In this document: positions 44,101 to 55,497 of the stretch, in pieces
Position numbering within the stretch: position 1 is the first letter of the stretch
Layout of the letters: each line of letters opens with the position of its first letter
Source of the DNA: Laetiporus sulphureus 93-53
Taxonomy: Eukaryota; Basidiomycota; Agaricomycetes; Polyporales; Laetiporaceae
Direction of reading: 5' to 3'
Length of the DNA: 64,000 nucleotides
Assembly: GCF_001632365.1 (NCBI RefSeq)
Contig: NW_024468549.1
Coordinates: 252,419-316,418 of the forward strand
Notes under the pieces: generated by a model
Seen by the model: only the letters and a program-made list of their open reading frames with translations
Database searches by the model: none
What the model was told of the DNA's origin: nothing
Made by a program: the position numbers and the translations under genes

Positions 44101-46099
44101 CTCGCGCCACTGGAACTGGAAGCGCACATCGCTCCGCGGGCCGCTGGAGGAGGAACAGACGCTGAACATGACACCGATTTTGGCGCGCCTACCACCAGGC
44201 CAGCGCGTGCCACCAACTTGACGCGAGCTCGACATCCCGACGGACACTTCTAGGCCTCCCTACCATCCTCCAAATTCACATTAACACCCGACACGCGCTT
44301 CTTTTCCGAGGCCGGCGTGCCCTTCCCTCCGCCACAATGCCCCTCCCCGCGTTATTCAGCCACCTACCACCAGCCTGTCCCTTCCACACTGCTCATAGCA
44401 AAAACTCAATCGGACGCTTGACGTGGTGGCCGCCTGTCACAGGTGACCGTGTTTCATACATATCGATATAGATCAAGCGCCGGGACCGATGCCCGATCGC
44501 TGCTTCCGATGGCGATGGCGATGGCTGTAGAAGGCAGATGACTACACCGACACGGACACGCGCAAGGAGGATTAAATTAGACCGTTAACAATTCAATTTG
44601 CTTGATTCGCTGTATGCAGAGTGTATATTTTGGGCGTTCCGAAGGTGCGTGTACATTCGGCGTTTTGAGCGAACGTATGCGCGTGATGGCCGTGGCTGGC
44701 CATTGTTCGTCGCGCCGTCGTCCGGGATAGACGCGTGTGCATGGTCCTGCAGCGTCTTCTGAGTGAGTCAACCATCCATGGTTCGCGGTGTCGCTTGTAT
44801 CTTTGTTGCAAAGTCGGTGCTGACGAACTTCGTTCAGGGAAGATATGATGTCTGCGATATGGCGGATTAGATCATTCTGGGCTGTCGACTCGAGTGCGTG
44901 GAATAAGCTTCCCAGTGGCTCGACAAGGCAGATGATGGACATGGCTCAATCACGGTAGAATCGTGCAGCGTGCAGTCGTTCTATTCGAACTTTGTCCACC
45001 CTTGATGCTTCTTTCGCCGAGCAATGTCCTCCTTGCCCGTCCATTCGCGCGCTCGAGGCCCTGTTGCCCGCGCTGGCTTGGCTGTGCCGTGCAGTCGCCA
45101 TGGTTGGTCTTGGGAGCTCATAAGCGGTGGAGATTGACCGGGCGTACCGCTGGATGGGACTACCGGCGTCTCTGTGTGGGATCTAGAATCCTTATCTGTG
45201 TGACGCGAACACAGTCAATCAGGGCACATTGCCGCTGCGAGGCTCGTGCGCGCGTTACGTATGGCGACGTTTCCCAGCGACAGCAGATATTTTCGCATGC
45301 ACTGCTACCTGAACGACCGTAAAATGCGGCGGCGGAGACGCGATTCATTTGCATTCCGACGGTGGCCAGGCCGGATCCGCCCATATTGGCTAGCGTCACT
45401 GCAATTATACCGGATCGGTCTGTCTGGGGCCATGCCAAATGCGGGTACGACGGGTTGTCAGTGCGCTGCAAATCCCACCTGCGTCAACGTCAGCGCGGCT
45501 GCGATATATGGATGTGTGTCGCACGACATTGCGCGCCCTGCACTCAGGCCGGCGACCGCAGGGAAGACACCGGGAGCCGCCGGCAGTTGTTCGCCCGCGC
45601 AAACCGTGGGAAAACACGCGTAAGGTTTGATAGGATGCGGTTGGTTTTGAAGTCCGGACGGCGGACGCCAATCTGCCGGATGCAGCCGGGCTCCTGAATG
45701 CTTCCCGACTCCGGGGTCGCCGCAGCCAAGCTGCCCTTCGCCAGCCAATCCCCGCACTGCCAAGGTCGCCGGGAAGGGCACGTGAGAGCGGTGCCCAGGG
45801 GCCCCCATCGGTGAGGGCTCCCATTGGACCGCATAGGGACATCGTGGAGGTCGCGGATGTGCAGGCGGTGTGACGGGGGATGTGTCGGTAGGCGTCGAGA
45901 GGAGCGTGGAGGGGACGCGAGCAGTGGCTGAGATCGGCGATATATGTCAGGTGGGAGTCGCGGGTGGCATGAGGCGGAAGAGAAGCGAGCGTCGCCATCG
46001 ACGGAGGCGAAGTAGCCGGCCTTGCTGCCTCATTCGGCCGCGTTGCCCGGAGAGTAGCCTATGCTAATAGCCGGCCGGCGTCCGGATATCCCCTTCCTC

Positions 46100-46200
46100 T
46101 TTGTATACAACCGCGTCCTTTCTGCCCTCCCATCATCCGCCTCCCCTCTCTTCCCCCCTCATCTCTTTCCCTCCCGCAACCGCATATAATCCCTTCTCGT
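46100..46200 (+). promoter_or_regulatory. CT-rich tract and TATA-like box of the Zn2Cys6 gene
   Basis: An extended pyrimidine tract (blocks such as CTCCCCTCTCTTCCCCCCTC) ends at an ATATAAT sequence at 46184-46190, about 145 bp upstream of the ATG. CT tracts next to the transcription start are common in strongly expressed fungal genes. Confidence 0.45.
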
Positions 46201-46334
46201 CGTCTGCACCGCCTCCGCTCTCTTCCTCGACGTTGATTTTCAACGTGCAAAGCGCAAATTCTCCCCACAGCCAACGCACGGTTTCTATCCTCTATCGCCG
46301 GCTCACTTGATTACCGTGCTCGGTCTTCATCCTC

Positions 46335-49300
46335 ATGGACCAGCCTTTAGCCCTTCAACAGCAGCAGCAGCAGCCTCATGATGAACAGCCCGCCCCATTT
46401 GCGGAGGATAAGGCTCCGTACGTCCACCTCTCGCTCACCGGTCTTCATTCGCTCATTCTCACTGCCGGCTCAGCGCCAAGCCGCCTATCGTAAGAGGCGC
46501 CCGAGCCTGCACTGTCTGCAGAGCTGCAAAGGTCAGACACCCGCATACTATATGTATGCATGCCCATTGATGTGCTCTATCTGCTCAAAGATGAAGTGTG
46601 TCGGTGCCGACGACGGAAATAACATTCCCTGCCAGCGCTGCAAGCGATCGGGTGCAGAGTAAAGCGTCCTCCCCTCGCTGTACCTATCGCTCGCTTACCT
46701 TTTATCTATCCGCTAGATGTATTTTCGAGAAGCATCGTCGCGGTCGTAAGCCCGGTTCGAGGTTAGTCATGCGCTGCATTAGTCGACATCATATTCAACG
46801 GGTCGGCTTCATTCAGACTGTCAGAAGCGTCAAAGATGCTGCGTCGTCTCGAGAAAGGCCTTAACAACGCGAAGCAAAAGCACCCTGTCAACAATAGCCT
46901 GACGTTGCCCCCTTTGGGTCCTCCCCGTGCTGGAGGGAGCCGCTATCGTCCAGATGAGGAAGCCGGGCCGAGCGGCTCTCACTTTGCTAGCAACGAATTG
47001 CCACCGCTTAACCTTCCGCCGCACCTGCAAGAGCGCTACCCCCGTTCCCACGATGCGTCCGACTCTGAGATGGACGAGGACGGCGAGGTGGACGACGAGA
47101 ACGGGATGTATCCTGCGCGGCTGATTAAACAGAACGCCCGGCACTCTTCCTTCTTCAAAACCATTCTTAACCCTGAGCAGGTTGACGTTCCTGTGTCGCG
47201 CTCGGCAGGTAGCTCGGAGCGGGCGTTCTCTCAAAATCCCCAGTCGCCTTCTTTCCCTTCGCACCAGGCGCCGACCTCTGTCAACTCATTGTTTGGTAGT
47301 AACTCCCCTCTGAAGGACCCTGTCGAGGCTGGACTCATTGACCTGAAGAAAGTCGAGCATCTCTGGGACATGTTCTACATTCGTCTCAATCCCTTCATTA
47401 ACCTCTTTGATCCTGCCCTACATTCGGTCGAGTACGTCCGCCAACGTAGCCCCTTTCTCTTCACCGCACTTGTGATGGCTTGTTGCAAGTTTTTCCAGCC
47501 CGAACTGTACCAATCGGTACTCCGGCTTGCACATGACTTCGCTATACGCGCGTTCGCGGAGAACTGGAAAAGCGTCGAGGTGGTGCAGGCATTCGCATGC
47601 ATGACGTACTGGAAGGAGCCCGACGATACTCGGACATGGACGTACATCGGATATGCATGCCGGATGGCGGTCGAGCTCGGGCTGAATCGCTACGTCGGAA
47701 AGCGCGCGGTGGGTGAGGCGGAGCCGCAGATGCGCGAGCGGCGGAATCGCGAGCGCACGTACCTCGTGCTGTTCGTGCATGATCGCAGCCTGAGCATGCA
47801 GACGGGGAAGCACTGGATGCTGCCTGCGGAAGACCTGCTCGTCTCGCACGCGAGCACGTGGCACGAGGAGGGCGGAATACCGATGCGCCAGGAGGACGTG
47901 GTCGTCGCGGCGTTCACGGAGCTACGGCGTATTGCAGCGGAGACGACGGATGTGTTCAATATGCACCAGGGCGGACGGGGCCCGAACAATCAGGATTGCA
48001 ATTATGAGATGTTATTGAGAAACTGCAACCAGAAGCTGAATGGATGGCTGTCGAATTGGTGGCAAGAGATGGAAAGAGGTGAGCGGTAGTCAGAATTGGT
48101 GTGCATATAGTGACTGATTTTCCCCTTCCCGTGGTAGCGCGCGGATCGTCATTCCATTTTAGCTTTATGCAGTTTTTCCAGTTGCATGTCAGGTTGTTCC
48201 TCAACACGTTCGGGATCAACTCGCCCAGTAATCAGGTATGCCACATCGTGTCTAAGATCGGGCAAGCACTCATGAATTTGGGTTTGTAGGGCTCGGGCTC
48301 GCCCATCAACGTGCAGGCGTTGCACATGTGCTACACGAGCGCGATGGACAACCTGAGGATTATGGCGGACGACTTTGCCAAGCTGCAGATGCTTGTATGT
48401 TCCGTAATCCTTCCCAGATTTACGTAATATTCTAAGAGGAACTTGGTTGTAGCGCTACGGCCAGGATTCCACCACTGTTATGACTGCATACTCTGCCGTT
48501 GTTCTCATGAAGGTACGTTGCGTGTGTAGCAGCGCATGCAATCAGGCTGACAGTAGCATGTAGTTGCTCCGAGGCCCGAATCGCCTTGATGAGCTTAAAG
48601 AAGGCGCCGTGCAGGAGATTCACAACATGATCATGAAGACGGCCAAGGCGTACCAGGACGCAGCGCACCTCTCGCCTGCCTCCTCTTCCGCAGCGTATCA
48701 CGCGCGGTTCCTGCAGTCGCTCGTGGAGAACGATCTGCACAAGATGCGGCAGCGGGAGCTTCAGCAGCAGCGGGTGGAGTTGAAGCACGACACGGCGTCA
48801 CCGTACCCATCGCGTACGCAGCTGCCACACTCGCCGGTGAACACGAACGGGCACGCGCCACAGGGATACGGCCACCAGCAGCAAGTATACGCGCCGTCGG
48901 TAATGCAGGGCGGGCAAGTGGGGCATAGCAACGGATTCCACACACCGTCGTCGAGCGTGACGATGTCGGTGTCTCCGATCGGTTCGTATCAGCACTCGAA
49001 TGGATATGTGAACCCGCATACTCGGGAGGCCGAGTATGCGGGTACCATGGTGGACGGGCAGCGAAACGATGCCATGTGCAACTATAGCCTGTCTGGGATC
49101 TCGACGACGTACAGCCAGTATCTCGCGCAGCCGCTTAACCAACAAAACGATATGTGCATGCGGAACGTGCTGGAGGATCTGGGCTTCGGCGAGGGTTCGG
49201 AGTCGGTGTATACGAGCGGGGGATACCAAGCGGGCGTGGTGGGCCAGACGGGCGCGATGCCGCCTGCGCAGACCGGGTATAGCGTGGTGAGCTACCGCGA

Positions 49301-49394
49301 GAGCGAGAATGGGTACGCGACGCACCAGCCGGCGCAACACTATGCGTACTCGATGATGGGTCCGTACCAGACATCGGCGTGTGGCGGGCGGTGA
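46335..49394 (+). CDS. Zn2Cys6 transcription factor with fungal regulatory domain
   Basis: The protein begins MDQPLALQQQQQQPHDEQ (short polyglutamine). The Zn2Cys6 finger is spread over exons 2-4: ACTVCRAAK joined to MKC, then CQRC and a sixth Cys in the CIFEKHRRGRKPGSR exon, giving CX2CX6C...CX2CX6C. A coiled-coil-like linker (MLRRLEKGLNNAKQKH) follows, then an acidic region, and a central fungal-specific transcription factor domain (HLWDMFYIRLNPFINLFDP, YVRQRSPFLFTALVMACCKF, YIGYACRMAVELGLNRY). The C-terminal region (after about 48780) is rich in Gln, Ser, Tyr and Gly and may act in activation. At least seven short introns are present. The target pathway is unknown. The very long empty upstream region suggests complex control. 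Confidence 0.9.
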
Positions 49395-50142
49395 GCGTGA
49401 CGTTGCACCTGGCATGTGGGTGTCTCTTGTCCGAGTCGTCTTTTCTTTTGCAATATCAAGGTACTCTTTTCTCTGGTTGGCGGTGCGTTCTTGTGCAAAC
49501 AATGTCTTGATCATGTCGCCTGCAAGTATTTCTTTCTATACGACTAGGCTTCTTTGTCGTGCATCGTGTCGTGTCTTTTCTTGTTGCTTCGTCCGTGTAC
49601 CAGTGGTAATGACACTCTCTGTGTACTTATGTCTAGTTCGTAGTCCTCTTTTCTATATAATATAATATGAGCTAGAAGTTGATCCATCATGCTTCTCCGC
49701 GCAGGTCGTCCGTCGATGCGATTTCGGTTGAGTGCATTGACGTTGAGTAGCCGATCCCACGACGCCGCGCTGACTGCACACATCGGTCTGTCAGGTTGCC
49801 AAAGGCGTGCTCCCGCAGCCGGCGATTAATTTTTTTATATTGAATGCAGGGGCGTCCGGATGCGTGCTGTTGTGGATTTTTTTGAGCCTGAGATGAACGC
49901 CGGCGGCATGGACGATTATAGACGGAGGCGATCGACGATCGGTGGGATGCGGCTGGGTGATGGCGAGTTATGCACTTTCTGCCGGATTCCTGTCTCGTAC
50001 ACGGTCTCCAGAGTGCAGTTCGAAATTACAGTCCGGTAGGAAAGCCAAGAACAACGATATATGAGGATGATGAGACAGGATATACACACAGCAATATATG
50101 CAGCACGCTCGTCGATCGTTCTGAGAAACCTCCTACTAGGGC
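49395..50142. other. Convergent 3' intergenic region
   Basis: It lies between the stops of the Zn2Cys6 gene and the NUP37-like gene and should hold both 3' ends. AT-rich TATAATATAATATGAG near 49657-49672 could be polyadenylation sequence. No gene is supportable. Confidence 0.45.
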
Positions 50143-51530
50143 CTATGACTCAACACCGATATAAAATATGATCACCTCGCGCCCAACCGCCGCGGCGATC
50201 CTAGGCACACCATGGCTCATGATAAAGTCGAACGAGCGCACGGTCCAGGGGCGCGCCGCGAGCGGGAAGGCCACGGGGGCCGCGCTGACGTACGAGGTGT
50301 TGTGGATGTTGATCACCGCGCCTCTCGCTGGCGAGATGGCCGAGATGGCGAAGTATTCTGGGTGCGTCGGACACCATCTGAGTGCGCTTCGTGAGATGAG
50401 GAAGGATGAGAGGGGGTGAAGGCGTACCTGAATAGGTGGCCGCCTTCGGGGAAGCTCACCCCGGCGAGTCGCGGCTTGCCGCCCTGGGTGATCCCGAGAT
50501 CCCAGAGGGAGAACCTCGAGCCAAAGAGCGCACCAACACTACAAATGCCACCGTCAGCGTCAGCATGCAGGTACGCAGCGTCGCGCCGTCCACTCACATG
50601 TCGGGCGAGTCCCATCGCCACGCGGCGCTCCCGTGGAAGGCTTTGCGAGTATCCGCGAGGGTGCGGGGATCGAGCAACTCGACGACGCTGCCGTTCCGCC
50701 ACTCGTCCTCTTGGTCCTCTGGAGAGGCCTCCCAGTCGGTCAGGTACACGTTCCCGCGACAGTCCGCGATGAGCAGCTCCGTGCTCGCGGTCGGATGTGC
50801 GCTGATGGATGTGAGTCGGTGCTTGAAGGTGATTACGATGGCCGTCGGGATGGCACGGTTATTTTCATCAGTCATGACGACCTCTTGGTAGAGTGACTTG
50901 TCCTCTGCCCTCTTGGAGACGGAAGGTCGATCAGGGTAGAGGTCCCAGATCATGAGGTTTTTGTCATCTAAGCGGTTGATGAGCGTGAGAGACTGTCTGT
51001 GGACGACACGCGTACCAGAGACGGTGGCTACGTATCGCGTGCTATACTCTTTGAGGCCTCCGCAGAAGGTGATGTCGTTGATTTTGCCGTGGTGGCCGCT
51101 CAGACCTCCGCCGAACACGAAGACGTGCTCCCCATTGGTCGACGTTTTAGTCAACAGGAAAAGCGAGTACTCCTCTCCCGCTGCTACCAGTCTACGTGAT
51201 GGCGAGATAAGCGCGACGTCCATAGCCACGCGCAAGAAACACGCACTCGAACACCCATTCAGTGTTTGCGGATGGCGAGACGGTGTTTGGAGACCACGCG
51301 AGCCCGGTGACACGTGTCCCGACTTCGAACGTAGCGACAGAGTGACAAGACGTCGCTGTCTGTCTGGGTAAATTCAGCGCGCGAAGGATACACGAAGCGA
51401 GGCGGCGTACGATTAGGAGGACTTCCACGGTGTGGGTGCCGCCGATGGCGATCAGGTCGACGCCGTCTTCGAAGTAGCATGCACGGACGGCGTGCACTTC
51501 TGAGCTGTGCGTGTGACTCATGTCGTTCAT
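50143..51530 (-). CDS. NUP37: WD-repeat nucleoporin, NUP37 type
   Basis: The protein starts MNDMSHTHSSEVHAVRACYF and reads as a WD40 propeller of about 400 residues: IDLIAIGGTHTVEVLL-like first blade, FEVGTRVTGLAWSP, GGLSGHHGKINDITFCGG with ATVS, DDKNLMIWDLYP, HRLTSISAHPTASTELLIAD with YLTDW, then SAAWRWDSPDM, GSRFSLWDL, KPRLAGVSFPEGGHLFR and the end AVGREVIIFYIGVES. This set resembles NUP37, a peripheral propeller of the Y-shaped NUP107-160 complex of the nuclear pore, which fungi other than budding yeast retain. Several GT..AG introns interrupt it (for example near 50600-50540 and 51010-50985). The start is set at the first ATG of the coding frame; a TTG 33 bp upstream is ignored. The assignment to NUP37 rests on resemblance by eye. 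Confidence 0.75.
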
Positions 51531-51703
51531 CGCCACGAGGGGGGGCTGAAGTTGAGGAAACAAGAAGATGAGAGGAACAAGACAAGTGAACGCGTTCTAA
51601 ATGTCGCGCACACTTTCAGACGCGGACACGTGCTGATGTTTGCACATATTAGCATGGGCGTTGCCATCCACCCAGCAAACACTCCCCTTTTCGTCTCTCT
51701 CCG
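51531..51703. promoter_or_regulatory. Divergent promoter, NUP37-like and small membrane protein/kinase genes
   Basis: 173 bp separate the start of the NUP37-like gene from the start of the small membrane-protein frame. Both promoters must lie here, unless the kinase has its own promoter inside the small frame. Confidence 0.5.
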
Positions 51704-51919
51704 ATGCCGAACAAGGCTCCCAATCCGCTGTACTTTGTCGGGATCTCGCTCGCATCCTTTGGCGCGTTTTACTACTTGGTAAAGTACAGAGCGGCCACGT
51801 ACCCCGCGTCGAGGCAGCCCAGGCAGCACGACAGCCCGCTCATACCCCCGCGTCACGTCGGCAGGGACGACGATCCAACCGCCTCTGAACCCCGCGCGAA
51901 ACCATCGACATCGTCATGA
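51704..51919 (+). CDS. Small single-pass membrane protein
   Basis: The 71-residue intronless frame starts MPNKAPNPLYFVG. One membrane segment (YFVGISLASFGAFYYLV) is followed by a Lys/Arg pair and a polar tail (YPASRQPRQHDSPLIPPRH). The arrangement, a short N-tail, one helix and a basic C-side, is typical of small mitochondrial or ER membrane subunits. I do not recognise a named family. Its TGA stop (51917-51919) shares bases with the ATG of the kinase gene (51916-51918) in the form ATGA. It could be translated from the same mRNA as the kinase, or from a separate shorter one. Confidence 0.6.
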   Translation: MPNKAPNPLYFVGISLASFGAFYYLVKYRAATYPASRQPRQHDSPLIPPRHVGRDDDPTASEPRAKPSTSS

Positions 51920-52955
51920 CAGGCGTGTTCGAGAAGATCTCCGAGGCGCTGCATATCAAAAAGCATCCCCAGGAGCATGAGCAGAAGGAGGAGTCTGCAG
52001 AGGCACAGTCGCCAGCACACGCGGATGCTACCGCGTCTGCTTCTGTAATCACTTCGCCCGTTTTTGATAAGAGCAAGATCACTGTAGTTTTTGTGTTGGG
52101 AGGCCCTGGAGCGGGTGAGGTCCGCTTCAGTGTACCTGCGCACGCTCGTCGCTAAATTTCTACTCGCCATCGCACCAGGCAAAGGCACGCAATGTGCGAA
52201 CCTCGTGCAGGACTTTGGGTTCTGCCACCTCTCCGGTGGGTCCTCATCTCTCTCTCAGCCTCGCCGCTCATCCCTTACCAATCACGCAGCTGGCGATCTC
52301 CTGCGCGCCGAGCAGAACCGCGCGGGCTCCGAGTACGGCGAGATGATACGCAACTGCATCAAGGAGGGCCAGATCGTCCCGATGGAAGTGACCATCAAGC
52401 TGCTCGAGAACGCGATGCGCGCGGCGCTTGCGGAGGAGCGCGCCGGGGAAGGCTGGGCGGAGGGCCGCGGCCGCTTCCTGATCGACGGGTTTCCGCGCAA
52501 GATGGACCAGGCGCTCAAGTTTGACGAGGAGGTGTGCGAGTCGTCGCTTGTGATGTTCTTCACGACGACGGAGGACGAGATGCTCAAGCGGCTTCTTGAG
52601 CGCGCAAAGACGAGCGGCCGTGAGGATGACAATGAGGAGAGTATCCGGAAGCGCTTCCGTAAGTTTGCTTTCCTGTTAGATCGGTTGGAAGTCTGTTGAG
52701 TGCGTTGTCTGTGTGGGATTTTAGGTGTGTACAAGGAGCAGACGATGCCTGTCGTTGAGCATTACAATGAGCAGCACAAGGTCGTCACGGTGCGTGTTTC
52801 GTGTTCCCTCAATGTGGTCCTCTCGCCATTAATGCTCACGTGCTGTCATTCCTTAGATCGATGCGAGCGCAAGCATCGAAGAAGTGCACGAGAAGGCAAA
52901 GACGGTCGTCGAGGAGCTCTTCAAAGGAGAGATTGCTCGCAACGTCACTGCTTGA
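51916..52955 (+). CDS. URA6: UMP/CMP kinase (adenylate kinase superfamily)
   Basis: Predicted exons are 51916-52114, 52179-52235, 52290-52658, 52725-52789 and 52857-52955, giving 262 residues, all joins in frame. The P-loop GGPGAGKGTQC is restored across intron 1. It is followed by [51 protein letters not shown] and the LID segment [23 protein letters not shown], then [13 protein letters not shown]. These are the features of URA6-type nucleoside monophosphate kinases, which phosphorylate UMP and CMP (and AMP in fungi) to diphosphates with ATP. About 60 extra N-terminal residues (His/Glu-rich start) precede the kinase fold and may serve for targeting or regulation. The short LID is typical of this class. 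Confidence 0.9.
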
Positions 52956-53981
52956 CCTGTTCCTTCGTGATGCATTGTTGTTCGTAGATTGGTTATCGAG
53001 TTGCCATATACCACGGAGATGTAGTTGATACTCACATATACAGAGACATTTCGCAGCGAAGCATGTTCGAAAGCCTCAAGTGAACGTCAGACTGGTGATG
53101 CATGATGTCCAGAAACGCCTCCTTTTTTGAGATCGGTCGCCCGTACGAGAACAGAAGGAAGATACAGAGAAGTAAACAAATATTTGTAACAGCTGCAAAG
53201 GGAAGGACAAGCACAGTAGTATTCTGAAGATATTACAACGTGCTTTTGCGGATGAGAGCAGTCACTCCTTTTTTTGCGCCTTGCATAGATTTTTTGTGGC
53301 CTCCTGCCGTCAATGAGCGTATGAATGAGCAAAGATAACGATACTCACCCACTGGCAGACCCGCTTTTCAGCGAAGCTTCTGGTTGCATCCATTGCACAC
53401 CTTCAGGACCTTCAGACTCCCAAGGCTATACACAACACGCGCCGCTCGCTGTACGGTCCCTCTTCTCCGCCTTGCGCTCCGGCATGAGCATCACGACCTG
53501 GCGGTGATCGCAATCTGTGTGGATTTATCCGACTACGTCGCGCGTTAGGCATGGTACGATTGACCGACTGGATTCTCGAAGCTCGATGCGAAGTAGTAGA
53601 TGTCCCGTCCAAGCATCTCTCGCCTTGCTTGTCATGAGACGTAGAACATCAAGCAGAACATCGGACTTGGCGGCTGGGTCATCTCTGAAGATCATTCAGT
53701 GCGGCTGGGACGATGAGAGTTCCGTGTTCAACGCTGAGATGAACGCCGCCGCAGAGGCAATGCAGTTCGAAAAGTTTGGCCACTATTGACATCAGGTGAC
53801 CGCGTTGTGGAGACGCGTCAGGACTCTCGCCACCGTAGCCAATGGACACGCGCGCAAATGTTCGAACTTGTTTTTCCCTCCGTATATAGTCGCATCGTTC
53901 GCCGCTCTGGTTGGCCTCTGTCTCAGCTCGTCCATGCGCTTTTTCCTATGACGCCCAACCACGAGCTCGGTCGAAATCGCA
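52956..53981. other. Intergenic region with short weak frames
   Basis: It contains the 3' flank of the kinase gene. Between about 53320 and 53790 there are plus-strand frames that could be exons of an unknown gene, but I could not assemble a convincing model. Confidence 0.35.
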
Positions 53982-55497
53982 ATGCTTGGGCCCGCGTCGA
54001 GCGCGACGTCCAACGAGAGCTGTCCTGCTAGGCAAGCTGGAGACACCCTATTCAAGACGATCAAGGTTTGGAAGGCAACGGCGGGTCAGCGTCGCTGGAC
54101 AGCGCCGGCCTCGCTGTTCATGGCTGCGGCTGTCCGCCGGCTTGCACCAGGTGCGTGGCCCTTCATCTCGTTGCCCATTCAATTCCTGACACTTGCGGCG
54201 ATGGCTCCCTGAAGCCGATGGCCAACGCCCTTCGTGCGCCCCTCAAGCACGCGTGTGTGTCGGGCGACACGAAGGGCCTAGACCGAGCTCTCGTCCCTCA
54301 AGGTTCACCCCCGGATGTGCTCGACGTTCCCGCTGTTCCCGCGGTCGCGTTTAGGTGGCTAGGTACTCAAGGCATCGTTGCCCTGCTCGAAGCTCGCCTG
54401 AATGTGGCCGACCACGAAGACCACCCGGACTATGCCCCAGTCCGCATTGGCGTCCGAGAGGAGCCAATCAGTAACGAGGATGCCCCAGTACTCATCCCCA
54501 GCTGCATTGTTGGTGATGCCCCAGTCCCCACCGAAGGTTCTATTGTCATCGTTCAGGACCTGTCAGCTGTCATCCATCGGCTGTCAGAATGCTCTAGATC
54601 CTACGGAGGATCCACCGGCGCTGCCGAAGAAGCCGGTCATTGTCAATCAGCCGGTGTCTCTCGCGTTCCAACATACCGCTGATCAACAGGTCCAAGTCAA
54701 GGAGCCAGTCGGTGCCCAGAATCTCCCGACCGTCATGCAGGACGAGGAGCAGCCTTCCCCTCTACAGCGACTTCTCCAGCGGCTTCGGGTTCATTTAGTC
54801 TGGTGCTTCCTGGATCGCTCGCTTCTCCTACTCTGGTCTCGTCTTCGTTTCGATCTGGTTCCGGGTCTTCGTTGGCTAGTACTGCTTTCTGCTCTTCTGG
54901 TCGCGAGCTTGCTCATCGACCACCTCTTCGCGCCGTTGATCAAGAAGCGTGATGATACTGATGAGCTCGCCGTGGTCGAAATGGTTGACGTGCCCGAGGA
55001 CAAGGTCAAGAACAAGGGCAAGGGCTTTACCAATGAAAGTGTCATCCAGGAGTGCACATTGAACTCGGCATACCCTCCTAGCACTCGCAAGAAGCCTTCC
55101 AGTGCTGCTGCTCAGTCTGGTCCCAGGACATCGACACCTGCTCATTCTCACGGTGTCATCCGCGGTACTGGCTCCGGTATGCTTGTATCTTCTGCTGGTT
55201 CATCTGCTGGTTCTTCTGGATCTCGTAGCCTCGGTGCTCCGTCTTATACATCTGGTTCTCTGGTTGATTCTTCTGTCAATGTTGCCATGCCTCCTGCTCC
55301 CGCTTCTCGTGCGCCCATCAAGAAGGCTCTTCACAAGCTGGCACTGATGCCGGACGCGGCCGTTCAATGTCAGCCGCTCATCGCACAGTGTCGCAAGGCC
55401 AAGAAGCCGAAGAGGCGCAAGAAATCCTCGGGTGCCCAATGCCAACAGGAAGAACATCCCATCCGCTCTGGTTCACCTTCCTCCGTCATAATCGATT
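53982..55497 (+). CDS. Hypothetical Ser/Pro/Ala-rich gene, structure uncertain
   Basis: Coding-like sequence shifts frame twice. A first open part (53982-54212) starts MLGPASSATSNESC. A second, in another frame, covers about 54215-54580 (GDTKGLDRALVPQGSPPDV to VQDLSAVIHRLS). A third, back in the first frame, runs from about 54580 to the stop at 55497 (DPTEDPPALPKKPVIVNQPV to SGSPSSVIID). The last part has a hydrophobic stretch (LRWLVLLSALLVASLLI) that may be a membrane helix, although another frame across that stretch is also open, then an acidic/Lys section, a Ser/Gly-rich section and a basic tail (KKPKRRKKSS). Introns of about 43-57 nt with AG at CTGTCAG could join parts two and three. Alternatively the gene is disrupted. 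No family is recognised. Confidence 0.4.

Larger units (their letters stand above)
40479..46334. other. Long gene-free region upstream of the Zn2Cys6 gene
   Basis: This stretch of about 5.9 kb has only short frames on both strands and none that shows family features or an exon series. The minus strand at about 44110-43710 has an open Ser/Thr/Gly-rich frame that could be part of an unknown small gene, but a start and splice sites could not be set. Degenerate GAGAC repeats lie at 41030-41110. The right end (about 46100-46334) is the pyrimidine-rich promoter and leader of the transcription factor. No tRNA-like or rRNA-like sequence was recognised. Confidence 0.5.

Noticed and set aside
44960..45700. 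Several overlapping frames on both strands in GC-rich DNA
   Set aside because: Three or more overlapping open frames are expected in GC-rich sequence; none carries a motif or an exon series.
49036..49514. Arg-rich frames on both strands
   Set aside because: They are shadows of the C-terminal exon of the Zn2Cys6 protein.
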